Assembly: GCA_002449695.1 (NCBI GenBank) | Contig: DJXI01000058.1 | Coordinates: forward strand, 6,389-67,050 | Source: Verrucomicrobia bacterium UBA7008 | Lineage (GTDB): Bacteria > Verrucomicrobiota > Kiritimatiellia > RFP12 > UBA1067 | DNA: 60,662 nt | Direction of reading: 5' to 3' | In this document: positions 23,301-37,668 of the stretch, in pieces | How the letters are laid out: the number at the start of each line of letters is the position of its first letter | How positions within the stretch are numbered: the first letter of the stretch is position 1 | Notes under the pieces: model-generated | Seen by the model: the letters and a program-made list of their open reading frames with translations, nothing else | Database searches by the model: none | What the model was told of the DNA's origin: nothing | Program-made: the position numbers and the translations under genes

Positions 23301-24092
23301 GTCGACGACCACCACGTCCGGATCCTTCGTCCACACGTAGACGAACGCCGAGGACGTGTTCTCCGGGCTGTTCACCTTCAGCATCGGCAGCGCCGTGTTG
23401 ACGCACGTCGTGTCGTTCGAGTTGATCGAACGCCAGACCGTGTCGCTGTACGCGTTGGCGTCGAAGTCGACCTCCTTCACGTAGAAGCCCGCGCCCGCGA
23501 GCGAGTAGTCGTTCGACCAGTCGCCGCCCTCGGGACGCGAGGCATGCACCTCGTTCGAATCGTTCAGGATCAGCACGGCCTCGTCCTGGGTCGTGTCGCC
23601 GTTCGGATAGATGCCCCAGAGATGGTCGTTGGCCAGGCGGTAGACGATGCTCCCCTCGGTGAGGCCCGAGACGTCCGCGCGGCCCGCCGTGGTCGCGAGC
23701 ACGACCGGCAGCGCCAGATCGCCCGCACGCGGCGTGAAGCTGAAGACGAAATCGGTCGTCAGGCCGTTGGGAACGGTCGTGCCGGTGTACGCCGCCTCGC
23801 GCAGCTCGCCCGAGATGTAGACGTACATCTTCAGCGGGTCGGTCGCGCCCGTCACCTTCGGCACCATCACCCACGGCTGCGACGCCGAATACCCGATGCG
23901 GTTGACGAGACGCAGCTTGAAGTAGTGCGGGGTGCAGTCGATCGGATCCGCGACCGAGCTGACCGGCACGGCGAGCGTCTGGCCCGTCGCGTCGCACGGC
24001 AGAATCTCGATCAGGTCGCCGGCGGCGCGTGCCGCCGTCCCCGCCGCCAGGGCGAAGGTCAGGACGAGTGCTTTCATCAGTTTCATCTTCAT
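8334..24092 (-). CDS. Giant 5252-residue secreted repeat protein with TSP3-like motifs, Calx-beta-like and LamG-like domains
   Basis: I chose ATG 24092 because GGGAG lies about ten bases upstream and the product then starts with a classical signal peptide (MKMKLMKALVLTFALAAG, cleavage near ARAAG). Domains in order: a Calx-beta-like beta sandwich (about 345-485), Ig-like repeats, a LamG/concanavalin-like domain (about 2540-2765, with FTVEAWVRP, DTWVHLALTFDG and GSVDEVRIWDGA), and some two dozen acidic DxDGDGxxD motifs, typically followed by a Trp/Tyr-Glu, as in thrombospondin type 3 calcium loops. The C-terminal half contains an approximately 850-residue module twice. It ends in SGFFKVKLEEVVVP, like the end of the protein at 37669-39279. 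It starts four bases after the lipoprotein stop. The role is probably surface adhesion or matrix; no enzyme motif is seen. Confidence 0.85.
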   Translation of the reverse strand: MKMKLMKALVLTFALAAGTAARAAGDLIEILPCDATGQTLAVPVSSVADPIDCTPHYFKLRLVNRIGYSASQPWVMVPKVTGATDPLKMYVYISGELREAAYTGTTVPNGLTTDFVFSFTPRAGDLALPVVLATTAGRADVSGLTEGSIVYRLANDHLWGIYPNGDTTQDEAVLILNDSNEVHASRPEGGDWSNDYSLAGAGFYVKEVDFDANAYSDTVWRSINSNDTTCVNTALPMLKVNSPENTSSAFVYVWTKDPDVVVVDGNSASIGTEYAIDGTDEDGQPLKTKGLKIQVAANSDSKSFYLKALGAVGATTTLFMADTPTNIYYNSGSVIPNFVTRTVRVDVPNPPAAKLYFNGETSTTTLALGADADYQTTKATVMVELSEAYTADVTVTLGAKYTDATDVDLAANDYISLSTTDGTASWSQPAAQVTIPAGSTMATLYLHVLGGSSQTKDGIILSVASIDGAGDHYAAGAQATLSISPTTPKIANPANGAVFEGALTGESFLLEDFRIDDTYANRLKGTTEGYTVFYKRTYAAGGGDAKFQQATFTNALDGTAKDTASVLGLRLAKAGTATVTMYLQAPDGTKTATADYVTFTVEVTQSPQVTAQVTSGLNDDETASEGATLQVKFFLSDANSADGNLYAFLVPADEATSNNVDVCTALADSGRTGVEILNGESASRLYATLKFKDGSTIGDLMTFNIFLSEDKTLGAPDYATYPDYGYKTYDGYADGSLMIYVVNEIPKVALVQINGVDGTSIDGDIVEDVQTSQGIECKFATVVTEPSATDLTAADGKEFLVQYTFYDGTSLPQVRTVPGNPNALTDGVYSTVTNFTFQSAGTNKVTVALKDKDMDAYGDKFTFYVIVNATPGVEITSGRMDASAVYPEDETGAINAPLSVRLTATPNDALEIGLKVDHAVASDTFALPTLNLPVENREITPGVFADVYVVTFNAGYRNPAQNIYFTAIDGTGNSEINGVTITPYVLTDTESPYAGKTYRELYTNLVPFTMYPQGVDPVIVTPSEASEVMTNKTSIGVDNIVNWAVRDIAGDFAPPATVAITVEGVTTVISNNIDIAGGSIRAVSGSHKFQFDSTGPKTVILTVTDKDGRPATRTILYMIDPSKNVIVYPHGANRSNVSSISSPYVNAQGLGTGYVWQDGTLVGDNTKKFTNRRALSFGVTATSATFAGMGDMTGWLGNGAASTLAYDSYLYGWIVTAGGEATFTGYSPHYGTYADYAAAFADADNYAATVTLPSADEFDETANAYADRFLEAIFSREWRAADNMGDINADGVPDFFAVAKSYANGTVQEADGTGAEARTQIDTLNDDLDFLPGRIAVPLAPSTWSGDDGSPFTARLEVRGSHNGLNYGMFRADKKEAADGWISDLDLSLAEKLYLVSHAQANAGAALADALLATLPANYVAGDLADGWLTPTNATEQAAAKAYIDWTWSGYEEGDAPAKWGFTVENRTDPTSDDTDGDGLPDGYEYALWYAATVGSVDATGNRTTITGTRFDLSDIESTDDVITSADIAAIYNPNAYRKSAEQDTDNDGLFDLEEMLIGTSPIHWDTDSDGLSDLYEVLYNLNPLKAATDNNTPDGETNHDGDFMARASTTAAYMIVESATGELWAFSTYTYSDDGTAAILTGTGFPVARFNGGYIPRTLYVTEELMTQAATLTFETGTTLDSHSVIFSTLDLYHAQVYWYKGFDPRTGWYVNGSNGSLSTTKRWLKNNAPIPGGTPVDTAAYTAHDEYLLLKFRQITGMTVRADQKHTIQGYITLNCTNPSAETEAGATIGDGTKEYGACGNGADTDSDGVPDGWELYIGVDPQIDFRIPKSSSGHDPLYWDGYTDGYGNLIAAIGDNSAYDDGLTLVGEYAGTDSTLAFAGCESIYANHPSQAGSVHVNWFNKFFPTDPRQIDTDGDGINDGAEGTSWSELFTMNRWGQRAATSTLEYKEITHNFIYGSPSDNGSLCIRGGGLNPTCLDTDGDGLPDPWERQYAGALFTGTSIVDSQFKQGAPDTSVFNDIAAALLAFGSSTNVAEGGYHILMGMDGTANDAATEVRLGSPDLDWDGDGLQNWQEYMVQAMRHFRYDDFHTPLMGFDAPKFDLGSGTYLPGGWFGRDENGEGQFLEMSYSTRFTPAELATLQEIGYTNFVDFVTRYEAADETRDYLRDLGYLALPPREWDHARVDLGKRYMLPPKLIQEKPQVTTARLPTVWQFTDGTAVDLTDPTTYASGTVATGEIGAFSFLGMSWFWDEATGKSVEPYILTTTNLVFTTTGAAGYVGTDPRLWDTDEDGMDDYWELFHGLNPILGDPGQPSESDVTIVSNNVTTVETLTTYVGAKDVIYDRYYSISAWKNGWVGFDREWDAADKTPPLDAIRYPWMMGVSMCDADGDGLRNEEEALMANLASPDAYHTDPSPLWMTDSTVGSFQVPVMEVETVTTNLTTAAGLPVLDGTGNPIAIDMVVTNVSSYLTFRRSPSYTALYYNDDAMTASPFGTAQFASYEMHEGYDTDGDFRSDKTEMEKVVETTSDPLDFDDISRRQSIHFGGKDDPGVALTFEPIRRNANGQSLFRQFTVEAWVRPEAPAAGERQYVVTRGINYPAWDLLNSNTVVRLNFALGIDESGRSLARFDSSTDEGFVEITGSALPADTWVHLALTFDGETLRLYENAVEMSSLPTTMIPANGVHGQMQDPQYARGFPYNTYSAYPAATALGGSPRAAAFEAGAAAGAAWETLAGDLFKGSVDEVRIWDGARTLDQIAADYRKRYSVSDVKALRDRIVAQRREGATRNDNDAEGTLDPELIQHYNFTALPGATEAQYVQKVPAGFAANVLALVRDPDDAEMSDLVKVGWWNDILTNATIAVNQVYTSPHVVPWIQNTVAHLPRVSGTVLDSVYWSENYAGYTPASFHSLGSFTFPNAMNPYSFTSLKLEEDYALNKFLKLGDGLYSIYYSDIRYEFTGTSDLVPLGSAFAQRLAESWDGEGAEDVWAITTDGTALDGDPDGAGIPQWARDAGYTTAEAYVYALAHGLIPGGIDPAYAQTADMDGDGLPDWWEVLKGVSEMGANDDPDHDGLSNYQEYLISEGAAFGRGTGADGWPVGLNPLAAITDKSEGFVRDYFRKGGADKTNWYLGEIIGDHDFMEDWWEAGYPRSYANPGVYDPHDDTDGDGWTNWEELRYSRFTSTIAADRISHIVGDSEIKDMPVPTLRLSLAYNGSQQVGEAPIVIQTYSKRGAESADATFTVQRGESEELTRYIGKWSDRVVHGTLTPGHINAKSLDIEFAAVDSDSEYVVQFVGLEDVIPGSTGRFYPLTYDEYMQLYNTYGSNRVVLQTTSAFVWSQFNQANGVTVGDEGYIRLLGERVGTIDLETGAYDLDLGPFAEHGLTGTNGTYALSSTVLRFKYTSTGPKLADNRLDLYLGEAGSGYVRGGTNTITAFYDLDGNGVYTPGEPFGVAEGVDVGWFHSAETVIELTDTTAILPRVDVTTLASDRSAVLGDAGGVSAEAVLAVGDAAEGAAAQTSGIAGTYHIVRTAVNGTELPSRTTVLSKTLTYAGRSYLCEGDVTRTGSLGLDWGALDAAAARVGIAPADISRVTYALERVTVSEETGLPETEELMTFVNTFNTIRGTARAVAPIQGAAVVQAAPTFVWTSEDETMTAFRLQVCDDEGSIVYDSGAKLLPARLNGTYTFTPDLYVDFAATNGAPVFADGGSYRWRVGLLNAKFATIDEAADADWSDWSDFATGVASTDGQLTGYGSAAAAVRYYGPAAGDEAANILVEAYDTPDFSGAPRARARLADLALLGDRADLTTTNAVLRGLEPGKIYLVAFIDRNNNGVRDRYESWGYANQVDVHTPDIYTPASVEVKAEAVKTSAAVIYIEDTDLNKNGVPDPLESLDDLQTADAAITDVSRDVDSDGDGLTDDDETGVHGTDPNQADTDGDGMPDGWEVENGTNPLADDGATALDGDVMAYAELKGQTVFTATDGTETKSVWVKASDTARAVQVGDTLTPETAGNYTFVSLFPYGSNQSWVYCAGAETAPADGTTWQVTAVTNVPVALVHAQVYDHYGYNPRTANPTVSSNEWTSVHSKAFTALDKYLVTKWLAALGLTDAADFTLDAATADTNGNGIPDGWELYVMFGPAGATATVDEAKISPWKSADYVRDYANTPDGGRLTILDEYDQGSWPTDPWSIDTDGDGVFDVYAYLYHLKGDQAGADADGDGLSNYAEYLVSEVFQIVKVDPNQAMTDGSTLDYYRKFGELYLGEVFTDHDRVRDLWEALYERGTIDGIDYAARGIYDPDADRDGDGWSNYAEFRAGTSPARQTSAGIDDFMLIEHPVPVVEMEVVYNGTADIEGRTLTVKAWNEADDPDALKAPTATWTVSTLNESGSATQQNTTTSEEVREKYIGQMPTGTRTYYLGSGAIKEGSFKLCIKDKNYVEGQIVELLGQRYFQPTGYGDADAALWYYDVIDQGGKLVQSGGIFAESHQVGTIDYDTGRVTIDFDDEEFTDELYVGDPSQAAGASGNNGNNGNTTTYHGLNPPTCYVKLVWSPATTIPVKGRHYLSDATTGFLREGATTFTVEAAASDSDVDQNSTSTAKAGLYGVVRGVDVGWAGAKFKVELTDFSPVTPRVDLWADTPDRTDLVPIEDPRVNSSSNVLELVTAEGANARVRVVRFAINGYPIAATWPGQDLDEVVYENFYSVDGRTQLTELDFLNDGAFDIDWTDDFNRTVAGSSGATVNSTLVGTLGSGSSITNIQYLVVVGDGDANWGRGDGTNTVYALSTLITRRFDRTRATPVAVAVDGLQYAARPTFTWRMEGEDERVARFGSSYTAFKLQVRKGDTVIYDSGIRRAPVTDANGNFVWTAPICAGSLLQDNAFYGTTDSYNWRVTMYNAKFRTDSWSAQNGASVFTTAVNAQQEVNDHGYSSIRVAVKYAGPSIVLEKQADLATAQGKVVVQAFTTPDFSGEPLAQGLATNEVDSLVRATANATLKGLAATGTYYVRAFIDLDGDGRLSAWEPWGYAADAVTLVNDGTIASAPLTAVWIEDSDTDGDWVPDAYEYAASGWNVDWDESLKGNRRTRATGATTVLADGGIVMPIATNALTSAGLSKGLPGASFTAMQSETFVAALLGLDLKNKTTLEAIAEVTRGKLVPNSVRVVGIALEPDGSAVNLTVNADVASGISGTVVSQYYEFTGSDTVHVLVKVLKKDSLEDTDWTLVYTTPEPVAITPQTNETVVVPFDKQLDLKSGFFKVKLEEVVVP
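8935..14990 (-). repeat. Diverged tandem duplication of an about 850-residue module within the giant protein
   Basis: Two coding segments (about 14990-12430 and 11550-8935) encode proteins with the same ordered landmarks: a DGDG-plus-Trp/Tyr motif, DGLSNYxEYL, a YRK-LGE block, a DHD block, DGDGWxNxxEFR, GVDVGW, TPRVD, TPDFSG, (Y/L)VxAFID, ExWGYA and IEDxDxxxxxVPD. The copies are clearly homologous but diverged at protein level, so the duplication is old. Confidence 0.65.
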
Positions 24093-24096
24093 GGGC

Positions 24097-24445
24097 TTAT
24101 TCTCCCTTCTGCTTCTCATTGTTTAAATCCTTCAGCACGCGCTCGCGCACCGTCGCGGCCGCGCGTTTGCGGCTTGCGCCGAATTCCTCCAGGAGCGCGT
24201 CGCGGCGCGCCGCCAGCTCCTTCGCCTTGTCCCCCGTCAGCTCGGGGTCCTCGGCCTTCAGCGCCTCCAGCGCCTGGCGCACCGCCTCCAGATCGCCCTG
24301 GATGCGCTTCTGCTCGCCCCGCTCGACCTCCAGCTTCTGGACATACACGGGATCCTGCATCCGGGTCGTTTCCGGCTCGGGCTCCTTCTCCGCTTTCGGA
24401 CATCCCGTCAGGAGGACGGTGGCGGCGGCAAGCACCGCAAATCTG

Positions 24446-24462
<17 letters not shown>
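24097..24462 (-). CDS. Small lipoprotein with a coiled-coil body
   Basis: The product is 121 residues with a lipoprotein signal, ending in the lipobox LLTGC at Cys21 (followed by Pro, so not the inner-membrane-retaining Asp). The rest is charged and helix-forming, with heptad-like Leu/Ala spacing. ATG 24462 lies inside the last codons of the upstream giant gene (17-base overlap) without a ribosome site, so translation is probably coupled. The stop is four bases before the start of the 5252-residue gene. Placement between two giant secreted proteins suggests an outer-membrane-bound helper or anchor for one of them; this is inference. Confidence 0.75.
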
Positions 24463-36046
<11,584 letters not shown>

Positions 36047-36236
36047 GCGCCACCTTGTCTTTCATTCGTTTGATGTCATTGAAACACCAATATTTACTAT
36101 ACTTTTTTGCATGACGGATAGCAAGTTGCCGATGGCTTATTGACAAGCTATCAGCTACCCTGTTAACAGTCTTTGAACACTTTATCACAACTGGTCTGAA
36201 AAGGCAACGGGAAATTTAGATTTGCGCAGAAGAGAT
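36047..36236. other. AT-rich leader region without a gene
   Basis: About 190 bases separate array A from the giant gene. They hold the candidate promoter and an interrupted palindrome AGCT-ATC-AGCT near 36146-36156 that could be an operator. I see no open reading frame or RNA gene. Confidence 0.5.
36096..36124 (-). promoter_or_regulatory. Candidate sigma-70 promoter for the giant-protein operon
   Basis: On the minus strand TTGCTA (36124-36119) and TATAGT (36101-36096) are separated by 17 bases. TATAGT matches five of six -10 positions and TTGCTA four of six -35 positions. It lies 50 bases before the start at 36046 in the only AT-rich stretch upstream of the gene. Confidence 0.45.
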
Positions 36237-36543
36237 GCTAGAACGGGGCAGCTGGCTAGACTAGCTAGAACGTGGCGGCAAGCTAAAGAAGCTAGAACGG
36301 GGCGGCAAGTGTGCCGCCCCTAATCTAGAACGCCCGCACGAAGTGCGGGCTAATCTAGAACGCTCGCGCGTTGCGCGAGCTAATCTAGACTTTCTAGACA
36401 AGCGCGGCCGTGCCGCGCGCTCTAGGTTAGCCCGCGCAGCGGGCGTTCTAGATTAGGAACGGGGCCACCGCCCCGTTCCGTTCTAGATTAGCTCGCACCC
36501 CGTGCGAGCGTTCTAGATTAGCCCGCGAAGCGGGCGTTCTAGC
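36237..36543. repeat. Hairpin array A: eight palindromic units joined by CTAG linkers
   Basis: After one degenerate 24-bp unit (36237-36260) and further CTAG-containing sequence, eight hairpins follow. Stem arms are 36299-36307/36312-36320, 36332-36339/36343-36350, 36362-36369/36373-36380, 36402-36408/36412-36418, 36430-36435/36439-36444, 36456-36465/36470-36479, 36491-36498/36502-36509 and 36521-36526/36530-36535. Loops are 3-4 bases. Units 1-3 read CTAGAACG-stem-TAATCTAG on the plus strand; units 5-8 carry the same linkers on the opposite strand; unit 4, flanked by two TCTAGA sites, marks the switch. I count fourteen CTAG in about 310 bases. Stem sequences differ between units while staying complementary. 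The array ends at the stop of the four-helix-bundle gene. Confidence 0.9.
36291..36487 (+). repeat. 197-bp direct repeat, copy 1
   Basis: This segment of array A aligns without gaps to 37393-37589 in the same orientation, with three mismatches in 197 bases. The two copies flank the four-helix-bundle gene. Confidence 0.92.
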
Positions 36544-37237
36544 CTACCTACCCTGCTGCGCTTTCAGCGCGTTGATCTCGCCGCGCAGCCGGTTGATTGC
36601 CAAATTCAGCAGCATGATCTCCCTGTCCCTTTGCGCCAGCAGCATACGCAGCTTCGGCGCTTCGCGCGCGTCATCCCGCTGCTCCAGCCGCCGCTCCTGG
36701 CGCGCGTCACGCATCTGCTCGCGCGCGCTGCCCAGCTCGACAAATTCCGACTGCATTTTGCGGATATGCGACACCATCATTCGGTCGATCATGTGGCAGA
36801 GCGTATTGGCGCAATTCGCCAGCGTTTCATCATCGCATCTGCCGAAGAGCGGTTCATAGTCCTTCAGCGCATTGTGCGCACGGCAGAACGCGAGCATTTT
36901 GGCATAGCGCGGATGGCGCGCCGTCCAGCACATCAGCTTGTGCGTGCGCCTTGAGATAATCGAGATAATCTTCCTTCAGCTCCTTGATGCTGCCGCGCGC
37001 GACATTCAGGAGATTAATGGCGATTTCACTGGACGTGACGCCATCGGCATAACCTTCGACGATATTCTGCTTTCCGGAGCGCGCGGCCTGGACCATTTGA
37101 TCGACCGTCCGGTCGCCATGCGCGGGCAGAAAGCGGCGGCAGAAAGCGACGGTCAGCTGATAGAGGGCATCGGCTTTTTGATAGAAGTATAATTTGCGCC
37201 AATCCGTCTGATTCCACGATATTTTTCTTGCTTTCAT
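36544..37237 (-). pseudogene. Four-helix-bundle protein (23S rRNA intervening-sequence/Avd-like, 'four helix bundle suffix' type), split by a frameshift
   Basis: The first frame (from ATG 37237) gives a typical four-helix-bundle start: WRKLYFYQKADALYQLT, then RTVDQMVQAARSGKQNIVEG and LLNVARGSIKELKEDYLDYL. It loses the family sequence near 36945. The second frame (open to the stop at 36544) continues with the expected second half: CWTARHPRYAKM, DYEPLF, ETLANCANTLCHMIDRM and SEFV. It then adds a charged helical tail of about 50 residues. Skipping one base in GCGCACGCAC restores a single protein of about 230 residues. No slippery heptamer is visible, so I call a frameshift mutation or sequencing error rather than programmed frameshifting. 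Relatives are encoded inside 23S rRNA intervening sequences or act as Avd in retroelements. Here the gene sits between two hairpin arrays. Confidence 0.8.
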
Positions 37238-37243
37238 GGTTTG

Positions 37244-37273
37244 ATTATATCACAGGGAAAGAGCGGTTGTCTA
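37244..37273 (-). promoter_or_regulatory. Promoter of the four-helix-bundle gene, likely giving a leaderless transcript
   Basis: On the minus strand TAGACA (37273-37268; five of six) and a perfect TATAAT (37249-37244), preceded by an extended -10 TGA, are separated by 18 bases. The -10 ends only six bases before the ATG at 37237, so transcription should start at or next to the A of the start codon. No ribosome site is present. The -35 box lies at a CTAG site at the edge of array B. Confidence 0.6.
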
Positions 37274-37312
37274 GCCGGAATTTTCGAAATCTTACGCGCG
37301 CGGCGAGAGAGG

Positions 37313-37597
37313 GGCGGCTGGCTAGAGAAGCTAGAACGGGGCGACTGGCTAGACTAGCTAGAGAAGCTAGAACGGGGCGGCTGGCTAGACTGGCTAGAAC
37401 GGGGCGGCAAGTGTGCCGCCCCTAATCTAGAACGCCCGCACGGAGTGCGGGCTAATCTAGAACGCTCGCGCGTTGCGCGAGCTAATCTAGACTTTCTAGA
37501 CAAGCGCGGCCGTGCCGCGCGATCTAGGTTAGCCCGCGCAGCGGGCGTTCTAGATTAGGAACGGGGCCACCGCCCCGTTTCGTTCTAGACTATCTAG
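37313..37597. repeat. Hairpin array B: six palindromic units joined by CTAG linkers
   Basis: Array B begins with degenerate units, including two 24-bp copies (37330-37353 and 37366-37389), that form no clean hairpin. It continues with six hairpins at 37401-37422, 37434-37452, 37464-37482, 37504-37520, 37532-37546 and 37558-37581. These match the first six hairpins of array A in order and orientation, including the switch of linker orientation after unit 4. About sixteen CTAG sites occur in it. It lies just upstream of the four-helix-bundle promoter and just downstream of the terminator of the next gene. Confidence 0.9.
37393..37589 (+). repeat. 197-bp direct repeat, copy 2
   Basis: This is the gap-free partner of 36291-36487. 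The three differences are a loop base of hairpin 2 (A to G), a linker base after hairpin 4 (C to A), and a base in the stem of hairpin 6 (C to T) that still permits a G-U pair in RNA. Confidence 0.92.
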
Positions 37598-37605
37598 CCT
37601 TTCCA

Positions 37606-37640
37606 CAAAAAACGCAGAGCGCGGCATTTCTGCCGCGCTC
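37606..37640 (-). terminator. Rho-independent terminator of the secreted-protein gene
   Basis: On the minus strand a perfect 10-bp stem (GAGCGCGGCA with TGCCGCGCTC; 37640-37631 and 37626-37617) with a 4-base loop is followed by TGCG and then TTTTTT. It lies about 30 bases after the stop at 37669 and insulates the gene from the hairpin island. Confidence 0.85.
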
Positions 37641-37668
37641 CTCGTTTCTGCGCTTTTCGCGCACTGAC

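Noticed and set aside
36930..36960. Programmed ribosomal frameshift
   Set aside because: No slippery heptamer, internal ribosome site or clear stimulatory structure at the junction.
36544..37237. Diversity-generating retroelement or 23S rRNA intervening sequence
   Set aside because: The protein family fits, but there is no reverse transcriptase, template/variable repeat pair or rRNA gene in the window.
36291..37589. CRISPR array
   Set aside because: Linkers repeat and the sequences between them vary, but the 'spacers' are short palindromes, linker orientation flips within the array, and no cas gene is present.
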